64,000 nucleotides of DNA from Catonia carolina (GCA_035578175.1 JAQMRL010000003.1:95215969-95279968), one strand, 5' to 3'. Shown: positions 24,456 to 37,465, counted from the stretch's first letter. The notes: generated from the letters alone by a model not told the origin. Made by a program: numbers and translations.

Positions 24456-25203
24456 ATTTAAGACAGTGGTTCCCAAACGGTGGTACGCGTACCACTGGTG
24501 GTAGGCAAGAACGTATAATGTGAACGTGAGCAAGTAAACCAAACTCTTTACAAAATAATATAAAATTAATCTCTCAGTTTATTAAATCGAATTTTAAAAG
24601 TAATTCGATATAGAGAACGTATTAAAAAGACTAACATTGGTACAAGGTAAGAGGAAGTGGGTTCACAGTGGATAGGGTAATTTATAAGTGGTCGTTTTGT
24701 GCGCGGAATAGTCAGTCTGCCGTATAGCAAGATCGTACACCCCTCCCTCCTCAACACTTTATCTCATCACTGTATGTATGAGACCCTAACGTAATCTATT
24801 TGGGTTCAGTTAGTGGTATGTCTAGATTTCTGAAAATTTTAAGTGTTACTCATGAAAAATAAGATTGGGAACCTCTGCTCTAGAGGCTTTACTAAGTAAA
24901 ACGAGGATTGAGGTGGTTTAACATGGCCTTCCTCACCGAGTGGAAAAGTATGCTTATCCGTATTCCAGGCCCTCTGAAAAGCATCTACTTTTCAACCTAC
25001 AAATGACACTTCATTCACCACAGGGTATTTTATTTATAACGCAAGAGAAATTAGTTAGTTTTTTGGGTGAATGGTTATGGTGTACTGTATGTATGAGACG
25101 TCTAACGTAATCTACCTTGGGTTAAGGTAGTGGTACGCCTAGATTTCTGAAAATTTCAGGTGGTACTTCAGGAACAAAAAAACTGGTAACCCCTGATTTA
25201 AGA
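24456..25203 (+). mobile_element. hAT-like composite MITE with perfect 8 bp duplication
   Basis: The element (24464-25195) starts CAGTGGTTCCCAAACGG and ends AACTGGTAACCCCTG. Both sides carry ATTTAAGA (24456-24463 and 25196-25203), the 8 bp duplication size of hAT elements. Inside, a second right-hand end (about 24769-24879, finishing TTGGGAACCTCTG) is followed by a family B piece (24880-25026), then by the outer right end (25084-25195). The two right ends are similar along ~110 bp. It therefore looks like two related MITEs plus captured B sequence mobilised as one unit. No transposase is present. Confidence 0.8.
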
Positions 25204-25345
25204 GGTTTGTTTCAGTGTTAAATAATTCAACATCGTAAAATTTATTAGTAATTTTTTTTTTTTGTATATTTAACTGCTTTGGTTATCAGTTACTACTTTG
25301 GAATACGGTATTGAATAGGCAATTTTCTTATTTGTATTAATCCTA

Positions 25346-25433
25346 TACTCTAGCCGGTAATCGAACCCAGGACCTTCCGCTTTGCATTGTGCAGTACAGT
25401 TTAGCATTCTAACCGCTGAGCTAAGTAACTAAA
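25346..25433 (-). repeat. tRNA-like SINE fragment, group S3, inverted
   Basis: The minus strand reads CTTAGCTCAGCGGTTAGAAT (A box) and GGTCCTGGGTTCGATTACCG (B box). It is closest to the copy at 58154. The tail is missing. Confidence 0.6.
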
Positions 25434-27065
25434 TAATTCCTTTGTTATTTAATAACAAAATAAAATAACTCCGATAAGATATTTACATTATGCCGTAGTC
25501 TTTTTGTCTAAATAATGCTCATAAATTGTATTCCTGTTTCGTAAGTCATTCTTTTGTTTACTCGCAAACAATTGTTGAATATTTGGTTAATTATGATAAT
25601 CATTATTTTTGTATGCACTAAAATATTCTGTAATGAATATAATATTTTTGTTGTGTCTGCTTTCACGTTCTAAATTTTATTTTATTGGTTTTTAATCTAT
25701 GCTGTGTATACAATAACGAAAACATTTATTTACTGAATGTTTTCATTACTTTGTTAATAATAATCAAAGATTATGATTCTATTTTGTTACGGATCCTAAT
25801 ATTTTTACAAATGTTGATAAGGCTTTTCCGAATAAATATTTATGGTCAATTCTGTATTTATACACAACTAGTCTCTGCTCGGTTCTCTTCGCACGCAATG
25901 CCATTGAAGAGTAGGCCTTCTGTTACATTTTTGGCTGTTGTGTTCGTCATCAGCGGGTAAGGTAATGAGCCAGCCAGGTTGGACGTAAAACTTAAATTTC
26001 CTGTTGTACTACATCATAACCTGTACTCGTCGCTCGTGCGCCGGAGTCTTTAGTGTCAGTACTGGGTACAAATGTGAGGTGAATATAAACACGATATTCT
26101 ATGCAGAAACTGTTAATTAATTATAAAATTAAAAAAATTCGATATATTAGCGGAAAATTGAAGTGTTATTAAATCGCCAATCTTGAAAATGTGAAGACGA
26201 TTTTCATGAAACATGAAAATAATTTAGAATCTCAAAATCTCATTTGCGGACACCGACGCTACCCTCCCCCCTCCATCGTGTAGAGCCAATTTTAGACCAC
26301 GTGAGGTGACTTAAGAGAAAAGGAAGCTCTTTTTGCAGCCCACATTCTCAGCATTCACTCACTGGAGGCTTTTCTCCTTTCTTGTGTCCACCTGGTGTTC
26401 TGATTTTGCTAAATTTGGTTCGTTTTATTAAGTTTTCTCAGTTTTTTCAATATCCTTTTTGACTGATTTAAACAATTCATCCGATACGTTTGATCTAATG
26501 TTAAGTGTTTTAAAAATTTATTTTTTCAACCGGTTGTCATCCATTTTATACAGGTGGCCGTGCAATTTTAGTCTTATTTTTCTTTTTGTTTCCAATAATC
26601 GTTAGCTTTTCTTGTACTATTTTTCTGGATCTCGTAACCTATATTGGCCGTCTACTATCTTCGGACCCATTATCCAACGCTATTAATTAAAGGGAAGAAT
26701 TTTCCCACAGATCGAGAATTCCATTTCCCATTTCGCACAAAGACGCGGTTAAAATGATAAGGTGACGTGACCGGGTAACTTCCACCGCCCCCTTTCTCAT
26801 TTGCATTTACAGCATACCCTACAACTTTCACAAGATTATAACGAAAACATCGGTGAAAGTTTTATTAAAATCGGTTCGGTTGTTTTCGAAATTTTATGGA
26901 ACACGAACTAACGTTTCTTGTTTGTATGATTTTATGCTTTAAAAAGCATAATATTTTTCTTTTCATTAATAAAAAACTGAATTATTTTTATGCTACAAAA
27001 CAAACTCAGATTCTTTACTTAGTAACTGGGAGATCTTCGAGCTAGTCAGTTTGTAGAAAGTTTAT

Positions 27066-27150
27066 ATTGTTAAGTAACACCAGTTGGTGTTTTAACCTTG
27101 TATGTTGCCATGGGGACCAGCTGACAACCACCTATGTACAAACTCTATTG
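27066..27150 (-). repeat. Repeat F fragment, inverted
   Basis: GTTAAGTAACACCAGTTGG, GGGGACCAGCTGACAACCAC and GTACAAACTCTAT are the complement of blocks at 1463-1536. Confidence 0.6.
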
Positions 27151-28179
27151 GAAATCCTTTTTAAAATTCACGGTTAATTCAAGCCCAAGGTATAGCAAAA
27201 TCAGCTATCAATTTGGTTGGTTGTTATTAGTGTAACCATTTGCGATTAAAAATGAAAGCTAAAAAAACTATTTAAAGAAATAATAAAACGTTAAAATAAA
27301 TTTCAAACAATTTGATTGATGTGTAACGAAATGTATTGTAAATAGATTTGTACTGAATACATAAGGATTTATATATAGAGTTAAAGGCTACTCTGTAATA
27401 CTAATAGTACTAAAGAGGTATGTGATGCATACGTCATTGCTTCAGTAACTACATAACTTGAATTCATAAATAATCCTGGACCTTTCACTACAATTTCCAT
27501 CTATTTCCGATAAGAAATTACAGCACGGGAAATTATTTCAGTACAAGGTGTGTCAGATCGACCATCTGTCATCAATTCAAAGCTAAATTTATACTAAGTA
27601 CATTAAGCGTTTTACGTTATTCGTCAAACGAACTAAAATGTGTAACATCAAATTTAAACTTGTAACCGGAATCTGTTTATTTTAAACTAAAATTTTACTT
27701 AATCATGTGAACTGATTTATACTTTTATATACTTAAAAAAATCCGCTGATAGTTTATTCCATGAATGTGTGTTTTACGTGGAGCTTAATATTTCTAGTTG
27801 TAAAAAGTATTAATTAATTTATTATTTTAATTTATGCGAAGTCACATCAGCAACTTGCTCATTAGTAATAATTGTAGTAGGTTACGAAATAATGTCAGTT
27901 GGTTTTTACGAAATAACATTTTCGAGTCCCCATTCGGAAATTAAATCCGTAACCTTCCGATTGTCAGTATTTATGTGTTTCTCTGTTATTCTATTTAAAT
28001 CTTATCAAACAGTTCAGCATTCATGATTATTGTGGATAATGGAATATTATTTCAAAATTTGATACGTTGTGAAAATGTTTTAGACCCTTGGTTGAATGAA
28101 ACCAAGGATTTCCAGTAAAATAATAATAAATTTTGTTGTACTGAGGTAGATGCAACAGGTTTTTTTTTTTTTTTCAAAA

Positions 28180-28300
28180 GTCATTGCTCATCTTTTAGTT
28201 CTTGTTAATGCCCTTAGTGGGCTTTTGCTTCCTCCACAATCCTCCTTCAATCCTCTCTGCTAGTTGCTAGCGCCCGCATTCTCTAAAATTCATTAAAATC
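28180..28300 (-). pseudogene. LINE 3'-end coding remnant
   Basis: The minus strand translates as MRALATSRED, a stop, RRIVEEAKAH, a stop, then a run to a T tract (poly-A on the minus strand) at 28161. This matches the SREDWRRIVEEAKAH ending of many insect non-LTR elements, with the tryptophan turned into TGA. Confidence 0.65.
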
Positions 28301-29244
28301 AAATGTTCAACTCTATTTCTCTGGGCGTTCCATTTCTTTAATCTATAACTCCTCTCCGTTATCCGAGGCTGTCGTTTTGGTTTCATAACAGCTGTTTTGA
28401 CAAAACCTTTTATTCAGGAAATTCACAATCTGTTAAATACAATAAGTGAATATGATAATGCAACATAAAAAAAATAACATAAAGTAACATAAAAACCGGG
28501 AGTGGAGGTACAGTCCCGTGACAAAACTACTACGTGAATAGATTAGTGCAGAATTTAGATAATTTTAATTTCTAGTCAATTACAGAACTAAGTCTCGGCT
28601 CATCGCCGTTTTAATTTTCTTATTGGATTGTTTGGGAGAGTGCGTAGCAACACTTGAGGACAACGGGTTAAGGTAGTTCGTGAGATTCTTCTTAAATTTT
28701 GTTGGGTGTGAAGAAAAAGTCGTTTATCTAAGGTACGTTAAGTCTTAAGTGTAGAATGTTATTGGTTACGAAATAGGGGGCGTTAACTATTATTTGTAAA
28801 AGTTTTGATTGAAAACGCTGAATTTTTGCTAATACCGATGGTTTTGCACAACCATTGAACTGACTGGTGTAGCTCCTGATTGGTCAAAGGTAGGAGTTGA
28901 AAATGGGTTATTTAAATGTTTAAATGGTTGGTGATACGAATTTGCGTGAAAGAAGTCTATCTGTACAACTGTTTGAATCTGTCTTGGAAGCAGGCGGTTT
29001 TGTCTTATCTACTACCTGTAGTAATTAATTACAGACATTGAATAATGGAACGCATTCATTATCAGTTCCCCCAACAGTGCTTATAACCAACCTGTGACCT
29101 ACGATTTTTTCTATGGTGTTGGTTTCATACTGTTTATTATCATGAGGTTATCTACCCTGAAGCAGAACCCTTGCATCGTTTGTCTCCAACTTGTTCTGTT
29201 TCCGCCAACGCAGCCTCTTATTTATCGATAATTCATACCACCTT

Positions 29245-30016
29245 TTAACCCTTTATATGGCAGTACTACGGGGAAAATATACGTTTTGTAAAATGTTAAA
29301 TTTTGCTTTATAGGGACTTCAATAATGTATTTTTAGTGCTAGAGCAGTAAGATATTCCTTTTTTGTTGATGTTAAGCCCTGGTAAGTATACTTACCTAGG
29401 AACGTTTATTAAAACGGGAATCACTTAATGTTTAGTGGTAAGAATGCTTATTAAAACAACTTGTGTTCTATGTAGGGCTATATATATACCAAGAAATTTG
29501 TAGACTAGCTTATCTTAACTTTATATTAGCACGAACGCTTACTTGCCCGTAAAGACCTCGAATTTTCTAAGCATTGTACAAAAGTAACTACAAAACAACA
29601 CGGTAGCACACGCTGGTATAAATCCTTACCACATTCGTGCAACTCACGAAGGGAATGGTTGCTGCGCGCTAATTTCAAACTGTGGATACACTACTTACCA
29701 GAAAACATAATATAAAACTATAAAATGCCAATACAATTGAACTACATAGCTGAATCCTGAATCCTGGTTGAGAGGGCCAAGAAGCCCTATGATGGCGACA
29801 TCGTGTTAAGGAACACCTGGTCGCTCGGGGAACAATATAACAGAATAATTGCAACCTCAAGAAATTTAGGGGGAATTTTATAGTTTAAATAGGAAATAGG
29901 ATTCTGGTTCGTGGGACATTGGAACTGGGACTTGAATAAAACATAGCTTGTTTTTAAATAAAATCGACCTTATTGTCAGTGGTAAGTATACTTACCAAAG
30001 ACCTATAAAAGGTTAA
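29245..30016. mobile_element. piggyBac-like MITE with TTAA ends
   Basis: TTAA at 29245-29248 is followed by CCCTTTATATGG. The other end is CCTATAAAAGG followed by TTAA (30013-30016). The 764 bp body carries the palindrome GGTAAGTATACTTACC twice (29381-29396 and 29981-29996), as subterminal repeats. TTAA duplications and short CCC/CCT-starting ends are the piggyBac signature. No transposase frame is seen. Confidence 0.7.
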
Positions 30017-30513
30017 ATTGTGTATGTGTACGTAATTATATTATTCGTCTTTGTAGTTTTTTTTCATCCACTAATCCTTCATACATAGTTGTTAAACCTT
30101 CTCTCTTCATACATGTCCTAGCCAATTAGTTTCCCTCTTTTTTATGATTATCATGAAATGAATTTTCTCTAATCGTCGCCGTACCCGTAATCTAGCATAT
30201 GTCTATTTTTTACCTGTAATGTCAGTGTTTCACACAAGTAAACTTACACTCCAAATATAATAACTTAATTCTAAACGTTTCTTCGGGTTTAAGTGTGTGA
30301 AATTGTTTGTTCTAGTATATCATTATGGTTGACTGTTATATTATTAGTTTTACTTGTAATATTATTATTCAGTGTTCAGTTTTTATTTTAAGTATAAATA
30401 TTTTTGCGTGTATGGTACCTCTAATTTTGTACCAAAATTAAATTAGTTAACGTAAATTGTTTTTGTTGTTAAGGTCATTAGCCGAAAGGCTGGTTTAACT
30501 TCTACTAGTCTAT

Positions 30514-30888
30514 GCTTTTCACGGTTGATGAGCTCTGCTGTTCCACTCGTTTAGACCAATCAGAACGTTTTCCAGCGTTGTCAGATTGTGCCTGACAAAC
30601 ATTACGGGCGCCTGCGTATAAGAGCCGCATTCGTTCACTCTCGTCTTGCATCTCGTACTGAACACATCGATTATATAGCGCGTTAATGTACAATACTACT
30701 TTATAATATAATCAGCTGATTGTATGTTTATAGGTTATAATAGTTATTGAAAGACCAAAAAAAATGGCTGACGAAATATTTAACAGAGCTACAAGAGCAA
30801 CGTTGGCAACGTTGCTGGCAAGTTATTGGCTAGCTATGAAGTGGGTAGGAAGCAATGTATACGTTCAGAGCTAATCAGCCTTCAAAAG
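30514..30888 (+). mobile_element. MITE C, copy 1 (hAT-like)
   Basis: About 373 bp with ~23 bp inverted ends: CTTTTCACGGTTGATGAG and, from the other side, CTTTTGAAGGCTGATTAG, each continuing CTCTG. Flanked by TAGTCTAT (30506-30513) and TAGTATAG (30889-30896), which match at 6 of 8 positions. Internal CAACGTTGGCAACGTTG repeats. No coding capacity. Confidence 0.7.
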
Positions 30889-31074
30889 TAGTATAGATGT
30901 TTTACTAAGGTGAAGTGGTTTACTAACTAAATGGAAAAGTATTTTTATCAGCGTTCCAGGCCCTCTGAAAAGCATCTACTTTCCACCCTGCAAATTACAC
31001 CTTCAATTCATTCACTACAGAGTGTGGCTGTATAATAAATTCATTACTCTCAGATGAGATATTCTGTGGCTATA

Positions 31075-31447
31075 CTATTTTTCAAAGTTAATGAGCTCTG
31101 AACGTACGCATTGCCCCCTACCCACTTTATATCTAGCCAATGACTTGCCAGCAACGTTGCCAATACTTCCTCTCGTAGCTCTGTTATATATTTCGTCAGC
31201 CATTCTTTTTTTGTCTTTCAGTAACAATTGTAACCTATGAACATAACAACCAGCTGATTATATTATAAAGTGTTGCATGTTAAAGCGCTTTATAATCGAG
31301 ATGCAAGACACGAATGAACTACTGTGGCGCTTATACGCATGCGCGCGTAATGTTGGCCAGGCTGATACATTTGTACACTCTGACAACGTTGGCCAACGTT
31401 CTGATTGGTTTAAACGTGGAACAGCAGAGCTCATCAACGGTGAAAAG
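31075..31447 (-). mobile_element. MITE C, copy 2, inverted
   Basis: Inverted copy of the element at 30514-30888, sharing GCTGATTATATTATAAAGT, CGTTCTGATTGGTTTAAACG and both ends. No clear flanking duplication. The two copies are 186 bp apart in opposite orientation. Confidence 0.7.
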
Positions 31448-31552
31448 CATTAAAGTGTCTTTTACACTTCCATCTCTTCTGTTCTTAAATAATTCAGTCA
31501 TATTATTAGCTGACCATATGATAAGAAATAGAACTATTTTTTTAAGTAAGTT

Positions 31553-33291
31553 GAAATATATTTAAAATATTAAGGTACATCGTATGGTGCTGCAGTAATA
31601 TACGTATTTCAGTTTTTATTAATAAAATTAATTTTCTTAGTTCAAATTATTTGTTTTTTTTTTTATGTAGTCTGATTCTTCGTATGAAGTTATCATAAAA
31701 TATCTAAATTGAAATTTAGAAGCTTCATAAATGCTAATGTGGTTTTTTTATCGGTTTTAATTTTTATTATTGTGTTGACTGGATAAATAAATAATTAGAT
31801 ATTGTAATTCAATATTCTTGTGGTAGGCCCTAAATACCAAAGTTTATTGGCGAGACTAATATTGTGTAAGATATTAATTTATTAAAACAATATGTTATTA
31901 TTAATAACATATTAATATGAGCTCTCAGTAATATTATTGGGTTTTTTTGACTTACGGAAATCACAATATATTCAAGTGTTTTCTTGATTTGTTTGTAAAA
32001 GAAATTTAGCCCTGATTGTAAATAGGCTTAAACGTGGCCATTGTTTATCAGTATGTTACATTATATAGAATAGATTGCAGTACGTTGTATTGTTATCGCT
32101 TAAAACAATAAACTTTTATTTCTGAGATTGTATTTTTATTCGGTTTTTTTGAAAATGTGTTTGCTCGTGTTGTGAAATTCTTAAACTGTATGGTTTTTTT
32201 TTAATTTAAATAACCCTCCCAATCGGGTGTTTTGTATAACTTGACCAAAATTATTATAATTGTGTCAACATTAAGTTCTTTTCGTTTAAATGAAACCTAT
32301 CTTAATTTATATTCCATCAAACGGTTCTGGAAGATGAATCTTTTGCCTGAACATATTTATTGTTCTCTGATTAAAGGATGACCTTCGGAAATAAAATTAC
32401 AGAAAACGTCATTCTATGTCTGCTACGCCCAGAATATTCTTTCTCATTACTTTATTTTAAATTATGACTTAAATGAAGTATATATGAATTGCGCTTAGGC
32501 AGGCATTGTTCTTCACAATTACAGTAATATTCATATTGTTTTTTGTTTCTTATATTCATATTTATTGAAGGGCGTGTTATATTTTTTTATTTATTTATTT
32601 TTTGTTGAATCAGAAATTGTTAAATAAAAATGCATCTTTTGTTGTTCATGTAGGAAGTATGACCTCCGAGATATTCTGGGATTTTCCGTAATGTTTTTAT
32701 TTTCTCTTGTGTTTTATTATATTTATTTAGTACATAGTTTACGCTCTATTGGACCGCAGAAAATTTTTTTTTCTTGTTCTGTATTTTTTATACAGTAATT
32801 CATAGTTATTGCATTTTGAGTTGTACTACTTGATTTTCATTATTTATGTTTAAAGTACCATGAAAAACGTTTTCGAGATTATTTTCCAACATCTTGAAAA
32901 TGTGACTCTTCGGTTTGGTAAATATGATTCTTTTCAATTTCGATTTGTTGGAATATTTTGTGGGTATGTTAATGTATTGTGAAATACATTTGAGCTGTTG
33001 GTTTCTGTGTTTGATAAAATTTTAAGTGCATATGTGCAAGTCTAACGTATATAACGTACTACTAGATTGTTGAATTTCGAGAAGTGTTATTTAGATTTTT
33101 CTCATGAAGTTAAGTAATTTATTCGAGCTGATATTAATTACCTAAAATTCATTATTTCGAAACAGAAACTAGCCATGGTGCAAAAAGGAATTGTGTAGGC
33201 ATGTTTGAAGGTTGGTAGCGGATAGATGGCCCTAACGAGCTTATATTTTCCTACCAGTTTACAGTTTTTGTAGGACCCTTTTATAAACAAA
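31553..33291. other. Unassigned AT-rich sequence
   Basis: No gene or repeat recognised in about 1.7 kb. Confidence 0.5.
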
Positions 33292-34223
33292 TAAAATTGG
33301 TATGAAACACTTACACGACTTTATCTTGCCAATGCAAATAATGACCAATATAATCTAACATTAGTAATAAAACATTAGAAATGGTTTGCACTAAAAACTA
33401 ATCTCAAAAAATATAACCTTATTTTAATGATAAGTGAAAGACGCAAAACGAAAATCAACTTCAGTTTGGCTTAAAAATACGGAAAACCACTCTTTCACGC
33501 TAAACTAGGCTCTGTTGACAAAAATGCTCTAAATAAAATTCTAGATCTCTTAATTTTCTATAAATTTTTAAAAAATACACTTTTGTCAAAAATGCATACT
33601 AAGGCTCAAATTTTTAAAAATCGTTTTTTACACATTTTCGTGAAAAAACCGAAAATCGCTAATTACCGCTAAACTAAGCGTCTTACAAAAAAATTTTAGA
33701 AATAAAAGTTGTAGGATTTTAAATTCTCTACAACTTTTATTATACATTTTTGTGCTAAAATGCATATTAAAATTGCAATCTTAAAAAAGCATTTTTTACG
33801 AGAAAACAACCTCCCCAAGAATTTCAGCAGACATGGTGTCTACTCTATCTTGTAAATCATAAAAAATTTAGTAAATAAGACGATTTTTAAAAAAATCGAA
33901 GGAGCCGTTTTTGAGAAAATCGCAAAAAAGTGAAAAATTAGACTAGAAAAAATACTACTTCCCGTTGACCGATTTTAATGGAAATGTTCGTGTCCGGTCC
34001 TCTAGTGGTGCCTAACTTAACTTTCAAGTTCGTACGATGTTCCGTTCTTGAGATATTCTGTTCACACACACACACACACAGACCAATCGCTAAAAACATG
34101 TTTTTTGGGTTCAGGGGGTCTGAAAACGTGTAGATCCGGTGAAAACTCGATTTCGAAAAATCGACATGAAAACAATACTTTCCTTTCTATTATATATATT
34201 CATGTAGACAAAAGAAAGTAAAA
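33292..34223 (+). repeat. Family A dispersed repeat, copy 4
   Basis: A moderately diverged copy. One terminal repeat reads ACTTTATCTTGCC and the other GACAAAAGAAAGT. The internal hairpin, the CA tract (near 34066-34080) and the CGATTTTAATGGAAATGTTCG block are retained. Confidence 0.8.
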
Positions 34224-36469
34224 GGTAAATTTATAGTTTGACGTTTTTTTGTTTTTGTTCTATTCATGAAAAAGCGATGTTAACATTTTTTCGTATTAGC
34301 CAAGTTATGCATTTGTTGTAGGAGCTGTTTCTTAGCGATATTAACCGTAGTATACGTGGTTTTGGGAGTCATCACAGTAACACATCGCGCACGTTTCTTT
34401 TGTTCTAAAACATTTTTTATTTCATAAAATCTAATAAATTTTTAAAAAATTACACATTTTTAATCCGTTTTATGTTGACAAAAATTACAATTGTCATTTA
34501 ATTTTACAATTGAAAACGAATTATTTTTTGTTGAAATTATGCTGGATATCTTTCTTTAATTTTTCTTTTTATTATCCGAACACATTCTATAGAATTTCTA
34601 AAAATACTCCATCCAAAAACTTTTTATTCTGATATGGTAATTGAAATATTTTTGGCACAGGTATTCAACCTTTGTTGTCGAAAATAAATGTTTACTAAAA
34701 GTTGACAGATGTTTTAAAACTAAATAAACTTACTTAGTTAGTCAAGCAAGTTTAATTATAGTTTGGTTTTCAAAATGGTTGATTCAAAAAAATCATTTGT
34801 CTTTAAATCATGCCAAAATTGTGTACTTGTGACAAATACATAATAAGAAAAGAACAAAATGAGTTAAAAATTCAGTTGGGTTCTGGGTGTTTGCCAATAA
34901 TGTAGAAGTTTGTTGAACGCATTACAACTTTTAAAGTTAATTGACCTTCGTTTTAAATTATTTAATTTCAGTTCTAGTACATATTGTTACTGATGTTTCT
35001 TTAAAAAAAAAATCAGATTTTATCCATTACTTCAGATTTTACCTTATTTCTTTTTATTTTGTTTCTTGTACGTTTTTTTCAACCAGACAAATTTATTATC
35101 GTGCTTTCTCAAAATTTCGGATTAATTCTCATTCCTTCCTCACTCCTTTTTTAAAGAACAGTTACATTTTGTCTCAAAGTAATTTGAGAGTAGAAATATT
35201 TAAAAAAATAAAGATAAAAATCCAAAAAATTTAAATATTTTTATTCCGTAATTATTTGTTAGTAAATTGTTTCCAGAAAAAAAATGTTAATAGTTACAGA
35301 GGGGTCTCCTGTTAGTAACTTAGAATTTATCTTTTAAGGACTGTTTCTATGCTGAAAATAAATTTTTTGTGTATTTATGTCATGAATAAGAATAATTTTT
35401 AGTTTTTTAAAGTTTCTTATGGAATCAGATAAGTTTATTCAACTGATCGTACAGTCACTTGCCTAATATGGTCTGAAGTAATAGCAACTGTACCAGCTGA
35501 CTTACTGAGTTGATTAGAAGGTCTTGCAGTGTTCTGCAAATATTTTTAATGACGTTATAAGATCTAGTATAGAATGTAGCAATTTATCTCTCTGATTATC
35601 CAAACTCACTTTTGGTGCCAATTTGTTCAGATAATTGACCCTCATCTATATCAGATAGCATGTTTTAAGTTAAATAGATTTAATCTTCTATGAAATTTGT
35701 TTATAATTGTTTGATAATTATAATGAACAGCAAATTCAATTTGAATGCTTTTCTTTCATTTTTTTGTAAAACAAGATGAACCTGTATTGTTAAAAAATTC
35801 CTTACTATGTTCTTATAATTATCATGTATTCCATTCAGACTGGTAAAGAAACTGGTTTTCATAAAACAGCATTTCCCCTTCTCTTGCAGTATAAACAAAT
35901 AAAAGTTGTTGTAACAATTCCATATAAATTAGATGATGCATCATTATAGCTTTTTAATAATTAATGTTACACATTTTAAACAGGTATTGTATCATTCAGA
36001 AACAATTAAGGTTGTGGAGACATCTTTTTTGTCTTGTATTGTATATAACTATGTATTAAATTAATACATATTTCACTACATAACTTGTGCAATGTCTGTT
36101 GTGTCAGGTTATTGCCTTTACTGTACCTTGGAAATTCATGTATCATGTATAATCAGCTATCGCACTGAAGCCAATCTATTAAAATCTGACAATTACAACA
36201 AATATTTTTATATTTTAAAATAAATATAACTACTGTTTTTACTATTACTTATTGATGTTATCTGCAACTAATCTGTACAGAATTTTTTTTAATTAATTAT
36301 ATATGTAAAATTTGGTAAATAATAAATTCTAGTTTGCATGAAATCTTAAATTTTAATTGAAAATTTTCATTCTCTTTCATCCTAGATGATTTTTTTTAGT
36401 TATTTAAAAATGATTTACTAATTGATTGTTAAATATTGCAGTATTTTTAATAATCAGTATTACTGGGTT
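34224..36469. other. Unassigned AT-rich sequence
   Basis: Open stretches of 65-97 codons at 34941-35234 and 35701-35898 are rich in Phe, Ile, Lys and Asn, as expected of random AT-rich DNA. No gene is called. Confidence 0.5.
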
Positions 36470-36905
36470 TCAAACTGTGTTAAAATTTTCCATATTTATG
36501 TTAACTGGGAGTTAAACTCAGAACCTTTCATTTTGCACCAGTCTACCCTAATCTAGTGCCTCGGACCCCTGCACCACAGAAATGAGCGCAAGATATTTTA
36601 AATTGTTATTTTTGTTAACAATTGAGGTAGTGTTTTTCACTTTACACTGTACTATACTTCACAGTAAAAGGTCCTGGGTTCTGGCTAGGTTATAAGTAAT
36701 TATTACTTATATTATAAGTAATGATTAATGTTTTTCTTATTTATCTAAAATCACATCAACAGCTTGGTCTTTAACAACTTCTGTTGTGGGTTGTAAATTG
36801 GTGGGTTTTAGTGCACACCCTCAATCAAATTGAGAATCTGAGAAACAGAATAAAACTGAGGACCTTCTGCTTTGTAATCTAACACTCTTAACCACTCTGC
36901 CATGA
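36470..36905 (-). repeat. Decayed S3-type SINE fragments
   Basis: 36490-36595 and 36790-36905 both resemble S3 read on the minus strand (TCTGAGTTTAACTCCCAG and GGTCCTCAGTTTTATTCTG as decayed B boxes, GCAGAGTGGTTAAGAGTG as an A box). Heavily mutated. Confidence 0.45.
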
Positions 36906-36909
36906 AGAA

Positions 36910-37075
36910 TTTGGCTGGCCCTTGGTATAGTGGTCAGCACAACTGGCTTCTATGCCTGGGTCCTGGGTTCGACCCCTGGTCAGGTCTGCCATTTTTTCAT
37001 CTATATAACACCATATATTACCTACACATAAGCCAAGGCTCATGTAGGCATCACTATTCAATAAATAAATAAAAA
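36910..37075 (+). repeat. tRNA-like SINE, group S2
   Basis: GGCCCTTGGTATAGTGGTCA (A box) and TGGGTTCGACCCCTGG (B box) are spaced as in a tRNA. A ~90 bp unrelated tail ends in AATAAATAAATAAAAAA. The acceptor stem cannot close properly, so I read it as a SINE, not a tRNA gene. A related copy is at 44633. Confidence 0.65.
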
Positions 37076-37213
37076 AGATGGTCATTTTTAAAAAATTTTA
37101 ACAAAAGAACTACAGTTATAATGTAACTGTAGAAACCTATTGGTTGGAATAGACATGTTATGATTTTTAAATGGTTTTCTGATGGTTTTAAGGTTTTATT
37201 AAATTGTTAACAT

Positions 37214-37465
37214 ACCGGGTTGGTCTAGGGGCAAGAGTCGTCACCCAAGTCAGCTGATTTTCAGAGACGAAGGTTCTATGGTTAGTTAAGGTATTTTTAT
37301 ACTTTTATACAGATTGAATACTAGATAGTGATTACCGGTGTATTTTGATGGTTGTACAAGACTACATGTCATACACATCATCCCCATCTTATTGGGTTAT
37401 GGGGTTGCTTATTTTTCTTAAATTGAACAGATTGCAACGTACACACATAGGGATTAAAAAAATTA
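37214..37465 (+). repeat. tRNA-like SINE, group S4
   Basis: Starts ACCGGGTTGGTCTAGGGGCA, then GTCAGCTGATTTTCAGAGAC, GTACAAGACTACATGTCATA and TTATGGGGTTGCTTATTTTT. It ends GGGATTAAAAAAATTAAA. Parallels 61707-62070. Confidence 0.65.

Larger units (their letters stand above)
25434..29240. other. Unassigned region with a GC-richer patch
   Basis: 25900-26060 and 26240-26900 are richer in GC and CpG than their surroundings. The second holds AAAATCGGTTCGGTTGTTTT, a pattern common in insect repeats. I could not find an exon or promoter here. An inverted S3-like scrap lies near 27913-27970. Repeat F and a LINE end are listed separately. Confidence 0.4.
30464..31552 (-). mobile_element. Family B copy broken by two MITE insertions
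   Basis: Family B pieces lie at about 30464-30505 (CATTAGCCGAAAGGCTGG), 30897-31068 (AAGCATCTACTTTCCACCCT and neighbours) and 31452-31552. Together they follow family B order. The two gaps are filled by MITEs described separately, so B was here first. Confidence 0.75.

Noticed and set aside
34941..35234. 97-residue protein
   Set aside because: Dominated by Phe, Ile, Lys and Ser as expected by chance; starts without an ATG context and has no motif.
36910..36985. tRNA gene
   Set aside because: A and B boxes are good, but the acceptor stem does not close and a repeated tail with an A-rich end follows. A decayed relative lies at 44633, so it is a SINE.
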